Part shown: piece by piece, positions 52,972 through 64,000 of the stretch
Layout of the letters: the number at the start of each line of letters is the position of its first letter
How positions within the stretch are numbered: the stretch's first letter is position 1
NCBI RefSeq assembly: GCF_910594005.1
Contig: NC_057818.1
Span: forward strand, 61,764,001-61,828,000
Source: Cervus elaphus
Taxonomy: Eukaryota; Chordata; Mammalia; Artiodactyla; Cervidae
DNA length: 64,000 nt
Direction: 5' to 3'
Program-made: the position numbers and the translations under genes
The notes under the pieces: model-generated
What the model was told of the DNA's origin: nothing
Seen by the model: only the letters and a program-made list of their open reading frames with translations
Databases searched by the model: none

Positions 52972-53182
52972 CTTCCCTGGTGGCTCAAACAGTAAAGACT
53001 CCACCTGCAATGCAGGAGACCCAGGTTTGATCCCTGGGTTGGGAACATCCCCTCAAGAAATGGCAACCCACTTCAGTATTCTTCCCCGGAGAATTCCATG
53101 GACAGAGGAGCCTGGTGGGTTACAGTTCATGGGGTCGCAAAGAGTTGGACACGACTAAGCTACTAACACTTTTCACTTTCAC
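52972..53182 (+). mobile_element. Full-length Bov-tA SINE with target duplication
   Basis: The element starts 'gcttccctggtggctcaaac' and ends 'cactttc'. The 11-bp target ACAAAGTACTG flanks it (52,961-52,971 and 53,183-53,193). It is absent from units 1 and 2. Confidence 0.9.
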
Positions 53183-54051
53183 AAAGTACTGAGGTGGGAT
53201 AAAACTGTGTAGTGGGAGGAACGTAAGTCATCCAGGGCTGTGACAAAAGTGACTACATTTTATTAATCAAGACAGGAGACCCATGATACATTCTGAATAA
53301 AACAGTAGCAAATGGTAATGGCAGAAGTTAAATGTGAACTATACACATATATATACCAATAGACTTTTTTTGATTAAAAGCCACTCAGAAAACTGCTCTC
53401 TTGATGGTCAAATGGTATGGCACCCTGTCCAAAAACACACTGTGGTCTGTGTATGGAAGGGTACCCTGAATACAGTGAGCATGATAAATCATGTCATAGC
53501 TTTACAGTATTCTCTGTCCATTCCTGATGCTAATTCATACACCACTGAATTTGACAATTCTGTGTCCCCGTTATCCAAGGAAAGATTGATATAAATTAAC
53601 TACACCTAATGAAGTCAACCCCTTTATCTCACTTATTGCTTTTCAGAGACCATCATGAAATACCTGTAAGAAAGGTATAAAATAAAACAAAACGCTTTTG
53701 GAACTTCTGCAGGAAAAGTCATAAATAGTAATGTCATCTTCTTAAGAAAACTCAAGTTATTAAACACTTTACACACTGAAGATAATGGGCTATTTCTACA
53801 TATGTCTTAACTTTCAACATATTTAACATACATATGCTATAACTATCAATATATTTAATATAATTTTTCTACACTATGTAATATCACAGACTGAGGCCAG
53901 AGAACTAAAGATTTATTTGTTCCTAATATGAATTGTCTTATGTGTAGTCTGCTGTAAGAACTGGTCCAAAAGTTTGACAAATTCATTACACTTGAAAAGA
54001 TTCTCCAAAATACGAACTTCTTGGTGAATCTTAAAAACATATGGTTTCTTT

Positions 54052-54283
54052 ATTTTTTTTGAAGGACAAGGAAAGAGTGGCTTTATTTCTTTGCCAGGCA
54101 AAGGGGGAACACAGAGGGATAGTGCCTCAAGAATTGTGTCCCTTTCCTGGTGAATTGTTGTTTAGTCACAGATTCGTGTCTGAACCCTTTGCGACCCCAT
54201 GGACTGCAGCCTGCCAGGCTTCTCTGTCCATGGGATTTCACAGGCAAGAATACTGGAGTGGTTTGCCATTTCCTTCTCCAGGA
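54052..54283 (+). mobile_element. SINE insertion with target duplication
   Basis: It contains a Bov-A2 body ('gaccccatggactgcagcct', 'actggagtggtttgccattt') after a non-SINE head. It is flanked by AAACATATGGTTTCTT at 54,036-54,051 and about 54,284-54,299. Confidence 0.8.
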
Positions 54284-54485
54284 AAACATATGGTTTCTTA
54301 AAGTTGTTTTGACATTCAGTATATCTGTACAGTTTCTGACTTGCGTGAATTACTTCACTATGCACAAGGTCTGAATATTTGATGAAAAGCAATACAACAT
54401 TTATTACCTGTGCAAGCCTGCTCTCCAATATAAATCCTTTCATGTTCCATAGTTTTGATCTTTGGCTAAAACTTCAGCATACACA

Positions 54486-56889
54486 ACTTCTTTAAAAAAT
54501 TAATTATTTTAATTGGAGGCTAATATTGTGGTGGCTTTTGGCATACAACAACATGAATCAGCCACAGGTATACAGGTGTCCCCCCCATCCTGAACTCCCC
54601 TCCCACATCCTGCCTCACCCCATCCCTCTGGGTTGTCGCAGAGTACCAGCTTTGAGTGCCCTGCTTCATGCATCGAACTTGCACTGGTCATCTATTTTAA
54701 ATATGGTAATACACATGTTTCAGTGCTATTCTCTCATCCCACCCTCGCCTTCTCCCACATAGTCCAGAAGTCTCTTCTTTACATCTGTGTCTCTTTTGCT
54801 GTCTTGCATATAGGGGCATTGTTATTGTCTTTCTAAATTCCATATATATGTGTTAATATACCATATTAGTGTTTCCCTTTTTGACTTACTTCACTTTGTA
54901 TAATAGGCTCCAGATTCATCCACCTCATTAGAACTGACTCAAATGCATTCCTTTTTATAGCTGAATAATATTCCACGGTATATATGTACCACTGTTTCCT
55001 TATCCATTTGTCTGCCGATGGATATGTAGGCTGCTTCCATGTCCTAGCTATTGTAAACAGTGCTGCAATGAACACTGGGGTACATGTGTCTCTTTCAATT
55101 CTGGTTTCCTTGGTTTGTATCCCCAGCAGTGGGATTGCTGGGTTCATATGGCAGTTCTACTCTAGTACAGCCACTATGTTCTCCACAGTAGTTTGCACTC
55201 CCACCAACAGTGTAAGAGGGTTCCCTTTTCTCCACACCCTCTCCAGCATTTATTGTTTGTAGACTTTTTAAAAATTAATTAATTTTAATTGGAGGCTAAT
55301 TACTTTACAATATTGTGGTGGGTTTTGCCATACATTGACATGAATCAGACACGGGTGTACCTGTGTCCCCCATCCCGAACCCCCCTCCCACCTGTTTCTA
55401 GACTTTTTGATGCCAGCCATTCTGACCAGCATGAGATGGTACCTCATTGTGGTTTTGATTTGCATTTCTTTGATAATGAGTCATGCTGAGCATCTTTTCA
55501 AGTGTTCGTTAGCAATCCGTATGTCTTCCTTGGAGAAATGTCTCTTTAGTTCTTTGGCCCACTTATTATTGGGGCGTTTATTTTTCTGGAATTGAGCTGC
55601 ATGAACTGCTTGTATATTTTGGAGATTAACTGTCAGTTGTTTCGTTTGCTATCATTTTCTCCCATTCTGAAGGCTGCCTTTTCACGTTGCTTATAGTTTC
55701 CTTCATTATGCAAAAACTTTTAAGTTCAATTCGGTCCCATCTGTTTCTGTTTTCGTTTCCATTACTCTGGGAGGTGGGTCTTGCTGTGGATTTAGGTCAA
55801 AGAGTGTTCTGCCTATGTTTCCCTCTAAGAGTTTTATAGTTTCTGGTCTTACACTTAGCTCTTTAATGCATTTTGAGTTTATTTGTGTGTATGGTTTTAG
55901 AAAGTGTTTCATTCTTTTACAGGTGGTTGACCAGTTTTCCCAGTACCACTTGTTAAAGAGATTGTCTTTTCTCCATTGTATACTCTTGCCTTCTTTGTCG
56001 AAGATAAGGTGTTCATAAATGTGTGGATTTATCTCTGGGCTTTCTATATTGTCCCAATGATCTATATTTCTGTCTTTGTGCCAGTACCATAATGTCTTGA
56101 TGACTGTAGCTTTGCAGTACAGTCTGAAATCAGGAAGGTTGATCCCTCCAGTTCCATTCTTCTTTCTCAAGATTGCTTTGGCTACTCGAGGTTTTTTGTG
56201 TTTCCATACAAATCGTGAAATTATTTGTTCTAGTTTGTGAAAAATACTTGTTTTCCAAAGAAAAGCAGTCATCAAAAGACAAAAATACTTCTTTTCCAAA
56301 GAACTAAACAGACATTTCTCCAAGAAAGACATACAGATTGCTAACAAACACTTGGTAGCTTGTTCAGGATTGCACTGAATCTATAGACTGCTTTGGGTAC
56401 AATTCTCATTTTCACTATATTGACTCTTCCAATCCATGAACATGGTATATTTCTCCATCTATGTGTGTCATCTTTCTTTCATTAGTGTTTTACAGTTTTC
56501 TATATATAAGTCTTTTTGTTTCTTTAGGTGAATTTATTCCTTAGTACTTTATTTTTTTCATTTCAATGGTGAATGGGATTGTTTCCATCGTTTCTGATTT
56601 TTCATTGTTAGTATATAGGAATGCAAGAGATTTCTGAGTATTAATTTTATATCCTGCAACTTTACTATATTCATTGATTAGGTCTAGTAATTTGGGGGTG
56701 CTATCTTTAGGGTTTTCTATGTAGAGGATCATGTCATCTGTAAACAGTAAAAATTTTACTTCTTTTCCAATCTGGATTCCTCTTATTTCTTTTTCTTCTC
56801 TGACTTCTGTGGCTAGGACTTCCAAAACTATGTTGAACAGTGGTGGTGAGAGTGGGCACCCTTGTCTTGTTCCTGATTTTAGAGGAAAT
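54486..56889 (-). mobile_element. L1 LINE, 5'-truncated, with internal inversion
   Basis: The minus strand carries L1 ORF2 pieces: reverse transcriptase (56,927-56,541, with 'GCPLSPPLFNIVLE' and 'FTDDM') and the C-terminal region (56,347-55,706, with 'WKHKKPRVAKAILRKK'). The 3' UTR runs to 54,486. The element is flanked by 'catacacaactt' (54,478) and 'catgcacaactt' (56,890), a likely target duplication. At about 56,225-56,355 a segment is inverted relative to the matching ORF2/3' sequence near 55,490-55,545. The frames are broken. Confidence 0.88.
55261..55397 (-). mobile_element. Short L1 3' end nested inside the larger L1
   Basis: About 130 bp of the same L1 3' terminal sequence ('ttaattggaggctaattact', 'caatattgtggtgggttttg') interrupts the element. 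It is flanked by 'tagactttt' copies at 55,259 and about 55,399. Confidence 0.75.
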
Positions 56890-57959
56890 AGCATGCACAA
56901 CTTTTGTGTGGTTTCTTTGAAAGACATGTATTTTTATATCTAATACACTCTGAAGTCTTGAGAAAGCCCTTCCCGACACAGTTCCATGACTGCTCTTCAA
57001 TATGGACTCGTATTGCATATACTTCAACTCAAGGTGAAACTCTTTCCACTCCAATTGCGTCTACAAGGCATTGCTCTAGTATCGTCCCCAAGCTGTGCTA
57101 TTTCACAAAACTCCTTCCTACAAACATATTTGTGTGGCTTGTCTCCAGGATATATATTCTACATACCTAGAAAGTGAGTAGTAATTGTAAAAACTGCCAT
57201 AGTCATTGCATTTCTAAGTATAAAGTATTTGATGAATCCTAAGTTTAAGGCAGCACCTAAAAGTCTTGCCACATTGCATACACTTGTAAGGATCTCCCTC
57301 ATATGGATCATCTGATGACGGGTGAGATATGAGCCCTAAGTAAAGGTTTTACACACTCTATCACTTGTAAGCTGTTCCTTCAGAATGACTTCTTTACTGA
57401 ATCTTAAATTCAGCCTGTTGTCTGAAAGCCTTGACACTCATTACATCAACATAGCTTCTAGGTATTATAGTATCAATTTTTTCATGAAGCCTAAATGGAA
57501 ACACCTGACAAAAGCCTCACCACAACGATTACATTTGTAAGGTCTCTTGCATATGGATCACCTGATGTCTTTTTAGGCCTGAATGCTACCTGATGCATGT
57601 GCCCCACTCATTGCATTTGCTTTCTCTCCATTATGAATTCCCTGATGATATGACTAATGAGACTTGGATTGAAGCACTGGTCACATATATTACATTTACA
57701 TCCTTTCTCTCATATACAGGTTACCTTATGGTCCCCTTAAGATTTACTGCACTCTAAATGTATGGCTTCTTCCCAGTATGATTTTCTTTCACGATCTGTA
57801 AGGTTTGAATGCCTTCTAAAACATTTGCCAGAATCACTAAAGCACTGGCCACCTGCAGGCAGGAGAGCAAGTTTGAACTGAGTCACACCACTATGCTTGT
57901 AACACACGCATACACCATTCAGAGGGCTCATCCAGAGGTCGAAACTTCCCTCCTCTCAC

Positions 57960-59040
57960 AACTCTCCTAGACCCCCGATAGCTTCCTCTCCACTTTCCAC
58001 ATTTTGTCACCACTCTTCTGTGCTCTGTTAAGCAACACGGCTAAACAGCAGAGACCACTGGGCCTGGGCAACACACAGAAACACACAAGCTGCAAATGAA
58101 AGGGCACTGGGCACTCAGTATGGAAACCAAGAAACTGGCCCTCCTGGGAGAACATGCCAGGAATTGGGGATATCACAAAGTTTTAAAGGTCCTTGAGATT
58201 TGGCTCGATTGAGCTCATTGAAGAAGTCACAGAGAAAGGCCCCAATCTCACTGCCACCTGTTGTCCCCGACTGAGCTAATTGGAAGATACACCAGCCCTT
58301 TAAGGAAGGGGGGCCTCCTTCATAGACCCTTGGATTTCAAAGCTTCTGGCCACTCTAACCTGAGTAAAATCAGTATCCCCCACTCTGAGTAGATAAACCG
58401 CTGAAAGCAAAGCCTTTTGCGACTACAGCCTTCATTATGAAATCTCCCATTAACTGGATTACCAATCCTCACAGGCTTCCATTCTTATTATCTTATTATC
58501 CAATCAGCCCACATGTTGCACATCTAGACCTGAGCCTATTAATAACCCTGTCTCTACATCCCACACAGCTGTGTACAGCACTCGTGTCACTGGCTTCACA
58601 ATCCTAGGACAACCTCCCTTCTCCAATTAATTTTAATTAATGAAGACAACCCACTCCTACTGAACTCTATCAAAGGTCTTTTAGCTAGAAGCATTTTCAA
58701 CCAATTTTTTTATCTCTGAGAATATTCTACCACTAACATTCCCACAAATGACCAGGGCTCATTACTTGAACCTAACTGCTCCTTGTCCACCTGCCCCACA
58801 TAATCATCTTAGGTTTAGTGTAGCACTGACAGTCAACCTTAATACACAAAATCTAAAACTATCTCTCAAATGTCTTCAGATTCTCTGCTCTCTTAAGATA
58901 TTTTCCCACTATTATACACCACTTTCCACTGCACTTGTCAGCAATCCATAATTCAGCATTATCCACACTGGGTCTCATTGACTGGAAAACTACCAACCAA
59001 AACTCACTTCTTTAATTCAAATAAAACACTAGTATCAGGC
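57960..59040. other. Unit-3-specific sequence, unassigned
   Basis: No match to units 1 and 2. Moderately C-rich on plus. A stretch at 58,330-58,970 resembles old retroelement sequence in composition, but I could not assign a family. No coding frame supported. Confidence 0.4.
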
Positions 59041-59046
59041 CAAAGA

Positions 59047-59250
59047 GGCTTCCCACATGGCTCAGTGGTAAAGAATCCTGCTGCCAATGGAGATGCAAGG
59101 GATGGGGATTTTATCCCTGAGGCAGAAGATCCCCAGGATCAGGAAATGGCAACACACTCCATCCAGTATTCTTGCCTGGGAAATCCCATGGACAGAGGAA
59201 CCTGGTGGGCTACACTCCATGGGTTCTCAAAGAGTTGGAAATGTCTGAGC
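59047..59250 (+). mobile_element. Bov-tA SINE
   Basis: The head is 'gcttcccacatggctcagtg' and the body contains 'cagtattcttgcctgggaaa' and 'catggacagaggaacctggt'. Confidence 0.85.
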
Positions 59251-59399
59251 ATAGAGACCATTTTATATTTTTCTTTGATTCTAGAGCTCATACCAATAAC
59301 CAGCATCACTGAAATTTATCTCCTAAAATGGAGAGTTTCTGTAGTCAATTTATTACCCTGGTCATATAAACCAGGAAAGGACAGTAAAACGCCTCCCTA

Positions 59400-59550
59400 A
59401 CACTCGAGAGGAGAAGGAAATGGCAACCCACTCCAGTGTTCTTGCCTGGGAAATCCCAGGCACGGGGGAGCATGGTGGGCTGCCGTCTACGGGGTCACAC
59501 AGGGTCGGACACGACTGAAGTGACTTAGCAGCAGGAGCAACACTCGAGGA
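59400..59550 (+). mobile_element. Bov-A2 SINE with target duplication
   Basis: The body contains 'ggaaatggcaacccactcca' and 'gtcggacacgactgaagtga'. It is flanked by AACACTCGAG at about 59,399-59,408 and 59,540-59,549. Confidence 0.85.
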
Positions 59551-59559
59551 AGAATTCCA

Positions 59560-59900
59560 GCTCCACCACCAGTTGCAAAGATGAAATTCTAAGCTAGTTC
59601 CTGAACAAGTGTTTTGCTATATTTACAAAATTATTAAGTGCCATGTCTCAATTATTATAATGACTTTCCCCCCCTATAAATTACTATATATTTCGTGCAA
59701 GATATATGTTACCTCAGGATTTTACTCTGTAAGGAAATTAGACCACGGGCCTCTCAAGGTAACAACTGAATTCACTTGGGGAGGAACAGCTGGGGGATTA
59801 GGAAGGTCCAAAGTGACCCTAGAACACAGATATGGAGTAGAGGGGATCCTATGGACGGAGCTTAAGAAGACTAAAAAGCAAAACGCAGTACCTCACTATT
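59560..59900. other. Flank of the GC-rich block, no feature seen
   Basis: AT-rich at first, becoming GC-richer toward 59,900. The plus-strand open frame starting at 59,609 depends on the repeat beyond and is not supported. Confidence 0.4.
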
Positions 59901-60060
59901 CCCGGGGCGACCGCACCTACCAAGTCTCGGCCTCAGGAAGTAATGTAAACTCACGTCCTTCGAGGGGAGACACCAGAGATTCCCAAGCGGTAGGTTCCAG
60001 GAGAAAGGGACAACGAGGATCGGAGGAGCCTAGGACCCCCGCCTGCGTCTGGACGTGTGG
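59900..60060 (-). promoter_or_regulatory. GC-rich promoter-like block with a possible first exon
   Basis: CpG-rich, next to the decamer repeat. On the minus strand a donor GTGAGT (59,949-59,954) follows 'ctcgaaggac', much like the donor in the 29.5-kb island. It could be the first exon of a leftward KZNF transcript. If so, it is the nearest candidate promoter upstream of the intact unit 2 gene, about 9.6 kb from its start exon (inference). Confidence 0.4.
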
Positions 60061-60405
60061 GGTCGAGCGGGGTCGAGCGGGGCCGAGCGGGGTCGAGCCG
60101 AGCGGGGCCGAGCGGGGTCGAGCCGAGCGGGGCCGAGCGGGGTCGAGCGGGGTCGAGCGGGGTCGAGCCGAGCGGGGCCGAGCGGGGCCGAGCAGGGCCG
60201 AGCCGAGGGGGCCGAGCGGGGCCGAGCCGAGCGGGGCCGAGCGGGGCCGAGCGGGGGGGCGAGCGGGGCCGAGCGGGGCCGAGCGGGGGCCGAGCGGGGC
60301 CGAGCGGGGCCGAGCGGGGCCGAGCGGGGGCCGAGCGGGGGCCGAGCGGGGCCGAGCGGGGGCCGAGCGGGGCCGAGCGGGGCCGAGCGGGGCCGAGCGG
60401 GGCCT
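60058..60405. repeat. GC-rich decamer tandem repeat (GGGGCCGAGC)n
   Basis: About 35 CGAGC cores, mostly in a 10-bp unit GGGGCCGAGC, with some 5-bp half-units and G-run length variants. The left third contains GGGGTCGAGC units; the right half is all CC. It has no stop codon in several frames on either strand, which explains the long artificial frames there. Every unit has a G4-5 run on plus, giving strong G-quadruplex potential. Units 1 and 2 have only a vestige ('gtggggccaggctgagcg' near 5,148 and 38,140). Confidence 0.93.
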
Positions 60406-60414
60406 AGCGTACAC

Positions 60415-63400
60415 CTACCAGCCTGTTCCTCCCTTTGGTTCCAGAGATATCTTGTCAGGGTTAAGGAGTACTTGAGGGTCTCTCACGTCTTGTGTTGCAC
60501 CATTGATTGCTCATTACTTAAACTAACTGTAACAGTTTTAATAAAACCTTAAAATTCTGTGGGATAATCACAACGGAAAGAAAGAGTTTGGCTTAACATT
60601 TGGAGTACTGCATGTCCGACGACAGAGGATAAGATGGTTGGATGGTATCACCAACACAATGAGTTTGAGTAAATTCTGGGAGTTGGTGATGGACAGGGAG
60701 GCCTGGCGTGCTGCAGCCCATGGGGTCACAAAGAGTCGGACATCACTGAGCGACTGAACCAAACTGTACTTGGAGTTCTGTTGATGAAGCTGAAGTGATT
60801 CAGAGCCCTGGGAACTGAAACCTGGTGTGGTGGCCAGGTTGGGGTTGATGTGGGCTGCTGCTGGGGTGGGGCTGGATGTGGGGTGCTAGCTGAACCCAGG
60901 AATATTCCTGCAATTAGAATTAATTTAAGCAGTTTAAGTAAACAAGAACTGGCTTTCTGTAGGGATGACAAGCTAGAATGTGAAACACACAACTCTTAGA
61001 AAGGGCTACTTCATACTAACACTTCTAAGGAGAAAAATGTCCGGACATTCCACTTCTTCAAGTACCAAGCTTATTAGTCACGGCAGTGGCCCAGCGAAAG
61101 TGCACCCTGAGGGGAATGCAGGATTGAGAAAAGCAGGCACCATACTGTGCTTTGGACATTCTGGCCTTGGGATTTCAGGAAGGGTTTCTTGGGACCATCC
61201 ACTTCTTCAGCAAGGCCAGATAAATTGGGGGAGTCTCTCCTGGTTTTCAGATCTCCCAGTTATTGGTTGATGACCCCAATTTTGTTTGGCAGTGTATTAA
61301 CATACACTGAGTTAAAAGACAGTCCATGGGGTCACAAAGAGTCGGACATAACCGAGCGACTGAACCAAACTGTACTTGGAGTCCTCCTATTAAGACACCG
61401 AGTAGAATTTCCCTGGTGGTCCAGTGGTAAATAATCTACCTGCCAACGCATAGGACCTGGGTTTGATCCCTGGTCTGTGAGGATACCACGTGCCTCAGAG
61501 CAACTAAGCCCGTGCAACACAAGTACTGAGCCTGTGCTCTGCAACAGCAGCAGCCCCAGCAATGAGAAGCCTGCACACAAGTAACTAGAAAGTCACTTCT
61601 TGCTGCAGCTAGAGAAAGCACACAGGCAGGAAAAAAAAAAAGAGGCTAAGCACAGCCAAACAAACAAAAAGACATTGAGTCCTCTGGACTGAGCAAAAGG
61701 AGCATCAAAATGCCAGTCTCCAACCATACCCCAGCCAAGTTTCTGTGGAGAATTCACAGCCCGATTGCTACAAAAAGAGAAAGAAGCCAGCACAATGACG
61801 ACTTAGCAGAGACAAAAATAAATTTTAAACATTATTAAAGAGAGAGAAAAACTTTTAATGAGAAATGCATTCTTCTTTATAAAAGTTTCTGTTCCATGCT
61901 TATGACGACAAAACTTCAAATACTTATATAAACAGAACTTGTTTACATCATAATAACTACTACTTAAGTCAACACTTCAATGTAATGGAATAACATTACT
62001 ATATGATCACTAGGTGGTAATTAGGCAACTTACTTCTTGTTGAAAAATTGTAATATATTTTCTCTCATTTTTCTGTTATCTGCTTTGGAAAGATTTGTCA
62101 GTTGTGGACAACAAAGCACATTGTAAAATATAAAGTCTTTAAGAAGACACTAGAATTTATTTTCATCAAAATTATCAACGTGGCACTATTTATAAATATT
62201 TCTTTGTGTATTACCTGACAGAACTCAAGTCGTAAAGAAATTGTCTTTCTTTATATTTACAGGGCACCTACTATGTTCCCTGTCATTGTCTATGTGCATT
62301 TTAACGTTACAAAAGTCTCAAAATAACCAACTGACTTATGTATTTGTTAGTGTAAGGCAGGAAAGAAATGTAAATTAAACATTAAATCTCGGTCATAACA
62401 AGTGGATAGAAAAAGCAACGCTAAGGAAAACCTACTGAAAAAAACAAAAGAAACAGGATGGCAGGATTTAACAGATTAGCACTGAAACATATATTACCTT
62501 ATGTAAAAGAGGCAGAGGGAGTCTGATGTATGAGCTTGTGCTCTGGGACAATCTGGAGGGATACAGTGGTGAGAGAGGTGGGTTCAGGAGGGAGGGGACA
62601 TTTGTACACATATGGCCTATTAGTGTTGATGTACAGCAAAAACCATCACAATATTGTTAAAAAAAAAAAAAATTAACTGATGGTGACTTAGGCCTGAACA
62701 CACAATCAAAGCTTTCCCACACCTAACACATTTGTGTAGTTTTCCTCCAGGTTGAATATTCTGAGGGTCAAGAACTTGATATATTTTACTGCATTCTCTA
62801 CATGTTTAAGTTTTCACTGCAGTATGAATTCTCAGATGATCTGCAACATCATTTCTTGTGACTGAAGGGTTTGCCACATAAATAACATTTATGTGGTTTC
62901 TCTCCTGTATGAACTGCCTAATGGGGAGTTCACGCTAAACATGCACTAGAAACTCTGCCACATTCATTTCACTTGTATGTTTTCTATACAGCATGAATTC
63001 TCTGAATTATAAGCCCTGAACACTGACTAAATGCTTTGTCACTCACATTTGCACTAAAATGTTTCTCACAACTGTCACATTTCTAATGTTTCTCTCTAGT
63101 GTGAGTTCTCTGATGGTTTCTAAGTTCGTCATTTCAAGTAAAGCACCGGCCATATACATCATATTTATATGGTTTCTCTCCTATTTGAACTGCCTGGTGA
63201 TGAGTTATGGATGACTGATCCTAAATGGTTTGTCACAATTTTTATACTTCTAAAATTAAGTATGAATTCTCTGATGAACTGCAAGGTGTGCATTCACATT
63301 GAAAGCCCTGCCACATACACCTCATTTATATGGTTACTCTCCAGTATGAACTCTCTGATGAATACCAAGGTTTCCAGTACAAACAAATGCCTTCCCACAT

Positions 63401-63460
63401 ACAACACATTTATATGGTTTCTCTCCAGTATGAACTCTCTGGTGAACACCAAGGCTTGAA
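60415..63460. repeat. Unit 3, right part: copy of 5,165-8,000
   Basis: Colinear with units 1 and 2 from 'cctccctttggttccagaga'. It contains the BovB/Bov-A tail (60,605-60,765), CHR SINE (61,400-61,640), L1 3' end (62,510-62,675) and decayed fingers (about 62,690-63,460). A 74-bp insertion at 61,321-61,394 is unique to it. Confidence 0.85.
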
Positions 63461-63461
63461 C

Positions 63462-64000
63462 TTACACTGAAGGCCTTGGCACATATACCACAATACATGG
63501 TTTCTCTTCAGTATGAACTCTCCGATGAACAGCAAGGTTTCCAGTACGACTAAACGCCTCGCCACACACATCACATTTATATGGTTTCTCACCAGTATGA
63601 ACTCTCCGATGAACAGCAAGGTTTCCAGTACGGCTAAACGCCTTGCCACACACATCACATTTATATGGTTTCTCTCCAGTATGAACTCTTCGATGAACAG
63701 CAACGTTTGAAATTACGCTGAAAGCCTTGCCACATATATCACATTTATATGGCTTCTCTCCAGTATGAATTCTCTGATGAACTGCAAGGTTTGCAGGTTG
63801 ACTAAAGGTCTTCCCACATACATCACACTTATTTGGTTTCTCTCCAGTATGAATTCTCCGATGAACAGTCAGGTTTGCAGTATTATTAAATGCCTTGTTA
63901 CATATATTGCATTTGTATGGCTTCTCTCCAGTATGAATTCTCTGATGAAGTGTAAGTCTTGTAGTATGATTAAAGGCCTTGCCACATACATCACATTTAT
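63462..64000 (-). CDS. Partial C2H2 zinc-finger exon of unit 3, open to window edge
   Basis: Read leftward from the window edge, the frame is open for about 179 codons and encodes six complete fingers ('CDVCGKAFNHT', 'CNICNKAFNNT', 'CDVCGKTFSQP', 'CDICGKAFSVI', then two nearly identical 'FSRTGNLAVHRRVH' fingers). The fourth has valine where the structural leucine of the helix is expected. After 'HTEEKP' a 1-nt loss shifts the frame and it stops at 63,462. Relic fingers continue to about 62,690. The start, KRAB and other fingers lie outside the window, so intactness cannot be judged. It is homologous to the exon at 41,944-43,439. Confidence 0.75.
   Translation of the reverse strand, partial: KCDVCGKAFNHTTRLTLHQRIHTGEKPYKCNICNKAFNNTANLTVHRRIHTGEKPNKCDVCGKTFSQPANLAVHQRIHTGEKPYKCDICGKAFSVISNVAVHRRVHTGEKPYKCDVCGKAFSRTGNLAVHRRVHTGEKPYKCDVCGEAFSRTGNLAVHRRVHTEEKPCIVVYVPRPSV

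Larger units (their letters stand above)
53880..57890 (-). pseudogene. Relic C2H2 finger array of unit 3, split by an L1
   Basis: Degenerate finger units (53,900-54,485 and 56,890-57,880) correspond to those at 930-2,150 of unit 1, such as 'acaacttttgtgtggtttct' at 56,898 versus 'cattacttttgtgtggtttc' at 1,263. No finger run is open. The L1 and one SINE were inserted after decay or duplication. Confidence 0.7.
52860..57960. repeat. Unit 3, left part (diverged copy of 1-2,600)
   Basis: Landmarks shared with unit 1 include 'tagattctttcaaccctaag' (52,912), 'ctgaagataatgggctattt' (53,775) and the relic finger series from 53,880. Divergence is clearly higher than between units 1 and 2. An L1 and two SINEs interrupt it. 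The match ends near 57,900, and the live part of the finger exon is missing. Confidence 0.75.

Noticed and set aside
55706..56927. Reverse-transcriptase-like frames as a host gene
   Set aside because: Motifs and 3' UTR match L1 ORF2; frames are broken and target duplications flank the element.
58330..58970. Possible old retroviral fragment
   Set aside because: Composition is suggestive only; I found no protein motif, primer site or LTR end, so I left it unassigned.
59609..60475. Plus-strand frame of 288 codons rich in RAGPSGAERG
   Set aside because: It arises from the GC-rich decamer, which is open in several frames on both strands. No conserved domain, and the non-repeat parts match nothing.

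Overview
The window is nuclear DNA of a ruminant, most likely a bovid. It carries BovB (RTE) LINE 3' ends, ruminant tRNA-derived SINEs (Bov-tA/Bov-A2 and CHR types), ruminant L1 3' ends, and KRAB C2H2 zinc-finger (KZNF) exons in 84-nt finger units. No assembled gene name could be assigned from the sequence alone.

Layout: the window holds two and a half copies of one minus-strand KZNF unit. Unit 1 (1 to about 27,600) and unit 2 (32,983 to about 51,410) are close paralogues, about 2-3% different where I compared them by eye. Unit 3 (about 52,860 to the right edge) is more diverged and is interrupted by an L1 and by a GC-rich tandem repeat. Read leftward, units 1 and 2 each have an exon with the start codon (19 codons), a canonical 127-nt KRAB-A exon, a proximal finger exon and a distal finger exon. 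In unit 2 the first three join in phase into an intact frame of 559 codons (KRAB-A plus 12 fingers). In unit 1 the same join stops after 77 codons, giving a KRAB-only product. Both distal finger exons are dead, by different mutations. A CpG-island promoter with a likely first exon lies at 29.0-29.8 kb, upstream of unit 1 only.

A complete minus-strand betaretrovirus-like provirus (17,208-25,360) sits in the intron between the start exon and the KRAB exon of unit 1, in the same orientation as the gene. It has 6-bp target duplications, two LTRs with a 502-bp core, a Lys-type primer binding site, a polypurine tract, and gag, pro (with dUTPase), pol and env in betaretroviral order. Gag carries four frameshifts and a stop and pol carries five in-frame stops, but env is one open frame of 525 codons. 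Unit 2 keeps the unoccupied integration site, so the provirus arrived after the duplication or in only one lineage. Its 3' LTR was later hit by a retroposed U3 small nucleolar RNA with poly(A) and its own 15-bp duplication. The order of events SINE, unit duplication, provirus, U3 can therefore be read directly.

The remainder is SINEs, LINE ends, a solo LTR in unit 2, microsatellites, relic finger arrays and unassigned intronic DNA. All functional statements are inferences from sequence. Splice joins, expression and family names were not tested.
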